Positions 32,770 to 34,426 of a stretch of DNA of 34,426 nucleotides are shown in pieces. The notes under the pieces were generated by a model that was not told the DNA's origin, did no database searches, and saw only the letters and a program-made list of their open reading frames with translations. Each line of letters starts with the position of its first letter. Positions within the stretch are counted from its first letter, which is position 1. The stretch is from Nostoc sp. UCD121. Its GTDB lineage: Bacteria; Cyanobacteriota; Cyanobacteriia; Cyanobacteriales; Nostocaceae. The stretch covers positions 1 through 34,426 of the forward strand of contig NZ_JACKZS010000068.1 in the NCBI RefSeq assembly GCF_014222285.1, read 5' to 3'. Both the position numbers and the translations under genes were made by a program.

Positions 32770-33374
32770 ATTGCAGTCGCGAGTATGGAGAGAAGGGGGA
32801 TAAGGGGAGTAACCCATATCGAATGCCCTTTCATAAGAAAAATTTATAATTCGTGACTGTAACCAACATTACCCCATCGCCCCTTCATATTTTGATAATA
32901 TTCTGCTTGTGACTTGTATTACCCTCTTGATGACGATTAACCGTTAGCAAGCACAACTATTGCAACAGATGCCGATCGTTCATAACCTAGCAATACGAAT
33001 CATTGATTTGGGTGGGAGAGGGAGAGCATCTTATTTGGAGGTTGGTATTCTCATGGCTTTGTTCCGTACGTCAATATAATTAAGTCTGCTGAAAATAAAG
33101 AGCAGGAGACTTGTATTGGTATAAGTATTTTCGTTAAGCTGGCAACCAAAGATGATAATTAAGGTCTGAATTGCTTAAAAGCGTAGTTTGACGATGTAGT
33201 AATTAGTGAGACGGTACGGCCTTCTCCCAAAGGGAGAGGCTACGCCAAGGGGGTTTCCCCCATGAGTAACTGGCGAACCCGAAGGGTCCTTAAGTAAAGA
33301 CAAATCACTCATGACTAAGAACAACCCAATACGATTTGACATGTTTTCGACCTCATACCCACTTAAAATAAAAA
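32770..33374. other. 605-base intergenic region upstream of accD
   Basis: No gene longer than a few codons is seen. The left part (32790-32840) is G-rich then AT-rich. The centre has no structure that I would defend. The right part holds a repeat with three mini-hairpins (33223-33287). The accD promoter should lie in the last 90 bases, but I found no convincing -35/-10 pair. Confidence 0.6.
33223..33287. repeat. dispersed repeat with three consecutive mini-hairpins
   Basis: Three short hairpins, each with a 3-nt loop and a C/G-run stem: TCTCCC-AAA-GGGAGA (33223-33237), GGGGG-TTT-CCCCC (33249-33261) and ACCC-GAA-GGGT (33277-33287). The sequence CTTCTCCCAAAGGGAG is one that I associate with highly repeated intergenic elements of Nostoc-type genomes. 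Confidence 0.55.
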
Positions 33375-34325
33375 ATGGCTAACAACGAAGAATCACGTGG
33401 TTTAAAGTCTCTATTTGATTGGTTTGCAAATCGACGGAAATCAGGATCTACCAGCCTTGAACGCCAAGAGCGTGAAATTGCTGATGGATTGTGGCACAAA
33501 TGCTCTAAGTGTGGCGTATTGGCATACACAAAAGACCTGAAAGCCAATCAAATGGTTTGTATCGAATGTGGTCATCATAATCGTGTAGATAGCGATGAGC
33601 GCATTCGTCAATTGATAGATAACAATACCTGGAAACCTCTAGATGAACATTTGCGTCCAACCGATCCGCTAGAATTTCGCGATCGCAAACTCTACAGCGA
33701 TCGCCTGCGGGAAACACAAGATAAAATTGGCTTAGTAGACGCAGTTCACACTGGTTTAGGTCAAATCAATGGTTTGCCCATTGCCCTTGGGGTTATGGAC
33801 TTCCGCTTTATGGGTGGTAGTATGGGTTCGGTTGTAGGAGAAAAACTCACCCGGATGATTGAACAAGCCACTCAACGGCGGTATCCTGTAGTGATCGTTT
33901 GCACCTCCGGCGGCGCGAGAATGCAAGAAGGAATGCTCTCCTTGATGCAGATGGCGAAAATCTCCGCAGCTCTACAGCGTCATAAAGACGCGCGACTATT
34001 ATATATTCCCGTTTTGACCAATCCCACAACAGGCGGCGTTACCGCAAGTTTTGCAATGTTGGGCGATATTATTTTGGCAGAACCCAAGGCAACCATTGGT
34101 TTTGCCGGTCGGCGAGTGATTGAGCAAACCCTACGAGAAAAACTCCCCGAAAATTTTCAGACTGCTGAAGATTTGCTCCTGCATGGTTTTGTTGATGATA
34201 TCGTACCCCGTACCCAATTAAAGAATACCCTAGCCCAGCTGATTGCTCTACACCAGCCTGTACTAACACCACCTCACATGGTGTTGTGGGAAACAATGTC
34301 TTTAACTTCTACCGCCGCAGAATAG
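33375..34325 (+). CDS. accD: acetyl-CoA carboxylase carboxyltransferase subunit beta
   Basis: A 316-residue AccD. With AccA it transfers the carboxyl group from biotin carboxyl carrier protein to acetyl-CoA, giving malonyl-CoA for fatty-acid synthesis. The N-terminal four-cysteine zinc ribbon is C43, C46, C62 and C65 (CSKCGVLAY and VCIECGHH). The crotonase-like core shows GGSMGSVVGEKLTR, the oxyanion/CoA segment TSGGARMQEGMLSLMQM and TNPTTGGVTASFAMLGD, followed by the conserved AEPKATIGFAGRRVIEQT. Length is typical for cyanobacteria. No strong ribosome-binding site is seen before the ATG. It is the last gene in the window and appears to be transcribed alone after a long intergenic region. Confidence 0.97.
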   Translation: MANNEESRGLKSLFDWFANRRKSGSTSLERQEREIADGLWHKCSKCGVLAYTKDLKANQMVCIECGHHNRVDSDERIRQLIDNNTWKPLDEHLRPTDPLEFRDRKLYSDRLRETQDKIGLVDAVHTGLGQINGLPIALGVMDFRFMGGSMGSVVGEKLTRMIEQATQRRYPVVIVCTSGGARMQEGMLSLMQMAKISAALQRHKDARLLYIPVLTNPTTGGVTASFAMLGDIILAEPKATIGFAGRRVIEQTLREKLPENFQTAEDLLLHGFVDDIVPRTQLKNTLAQLIALHQPVLTPPHMVLWETMSLTSTAAE

Positions 34326-34373
34326 AATATGGGGAATGGGGAACTTGTACTGAGCGCAGTCGAAGTATGGGGA

Positions 34374-34418
34374 ATTGGGCATTGGGCATTGGGCAAAACA
34401 GTTCTGAGTGCTGAGTGC
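34374..34418 (+). repeat. ATTGGGC and TGAGTGC heptamer arrays
   Basis: Three in-register ATTGGGC units (34374-34394) and, ten bases on, two TGAGTGC units (34405-34418). Just upstream, 34345-34367 contains TACTGAGCGCAGTCGAAGTA, a sequence that I associate with dispersed repeats in cyanobacteria. These show that the 7-nt period is shared by at least three unrelated unit sequences in this window. Confidence 0.75.
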
Positions 34419-34426
34419 TGTTAGCG

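Overview
The window looks like chromosomal DNA of a filamentous, probably heterocyst-forming cyanobacterium of the Nostoc/Anabaena group. This is inferred from moderate AT content, the highly iterated palindrome GCGATCGC (for example near 3930, 8050 and 13023), several in-register heptanucleotide tandem repeats typical of such genomes, and a conserved housekeeping gene set (accD, leuB, purT, cysK, ABC1 kinase, PilD-type peptidase). I saw no rRNA, tRNA, transposase or CRISPR array. No protein-coding gene is visibly cut by the window edges.

Region 1 (132-9945, plus strand) is a sugar-transfer and export locus of eight genes: a GT8-like transferase, a GT4 transferase, a large ABC exporter, a second GT4 transferase, a GT10/fucosyltransferase-like protein and three tandem paralogous GT8-like transferases. 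Spacing is mostly 3-50 nt, with one overlap. A further GT-A-like gene (9998-10882) converges on it from the minus strand. Together they could build and export an extracellular or envelope glycan or glycolipid; the product is unknown. The standout is the ABC exporter (2467-4788). After a complete transporter it carries two tandem HisKA-like phosphoacceptor modules with no kinase ATPase domain. The second copy lies exactly 83 residues after the first and has lost the histidine.

Region 2 (11237-16589, minus strand) holds a small membrane protein following an ABC1/AarF-family kinase, then an M1 aminopeptidase extended by HEAT-like repeats and a coiled coil. Region 3 (17143-21529) holds a DUF3352 protein, mscL (minus strand), and a methyltransferase overlapping a PrsW-like intramembrane protease. 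Region 4 (21593-30031, minus strand) holds a two-domain PTPS/QueD protein, a J-domain protein directly after cysK, purT, a pentapeptide-repeat protein, an ABC-2 permease/ATPase pair and an MscS-type channel. Region 5 (30281-34325, plus strand) holds leuB, a small unknown gene, a prepilin peptidase with an in-frame hydrophilic insert, and accD.

Heptamer arrays (GAC[A/T]AAT on the coding strand) sit directly against the start codons of three unrelated genes (6054, cysK, pilD), where a ribosome-binding site would be expected. A perfect FNR-type palindrome (TTGAT-N4-ATCAA) lies upstream of the convergent transferase. All assignments come from reading the sequence and from memory of protein families; no database search was run.
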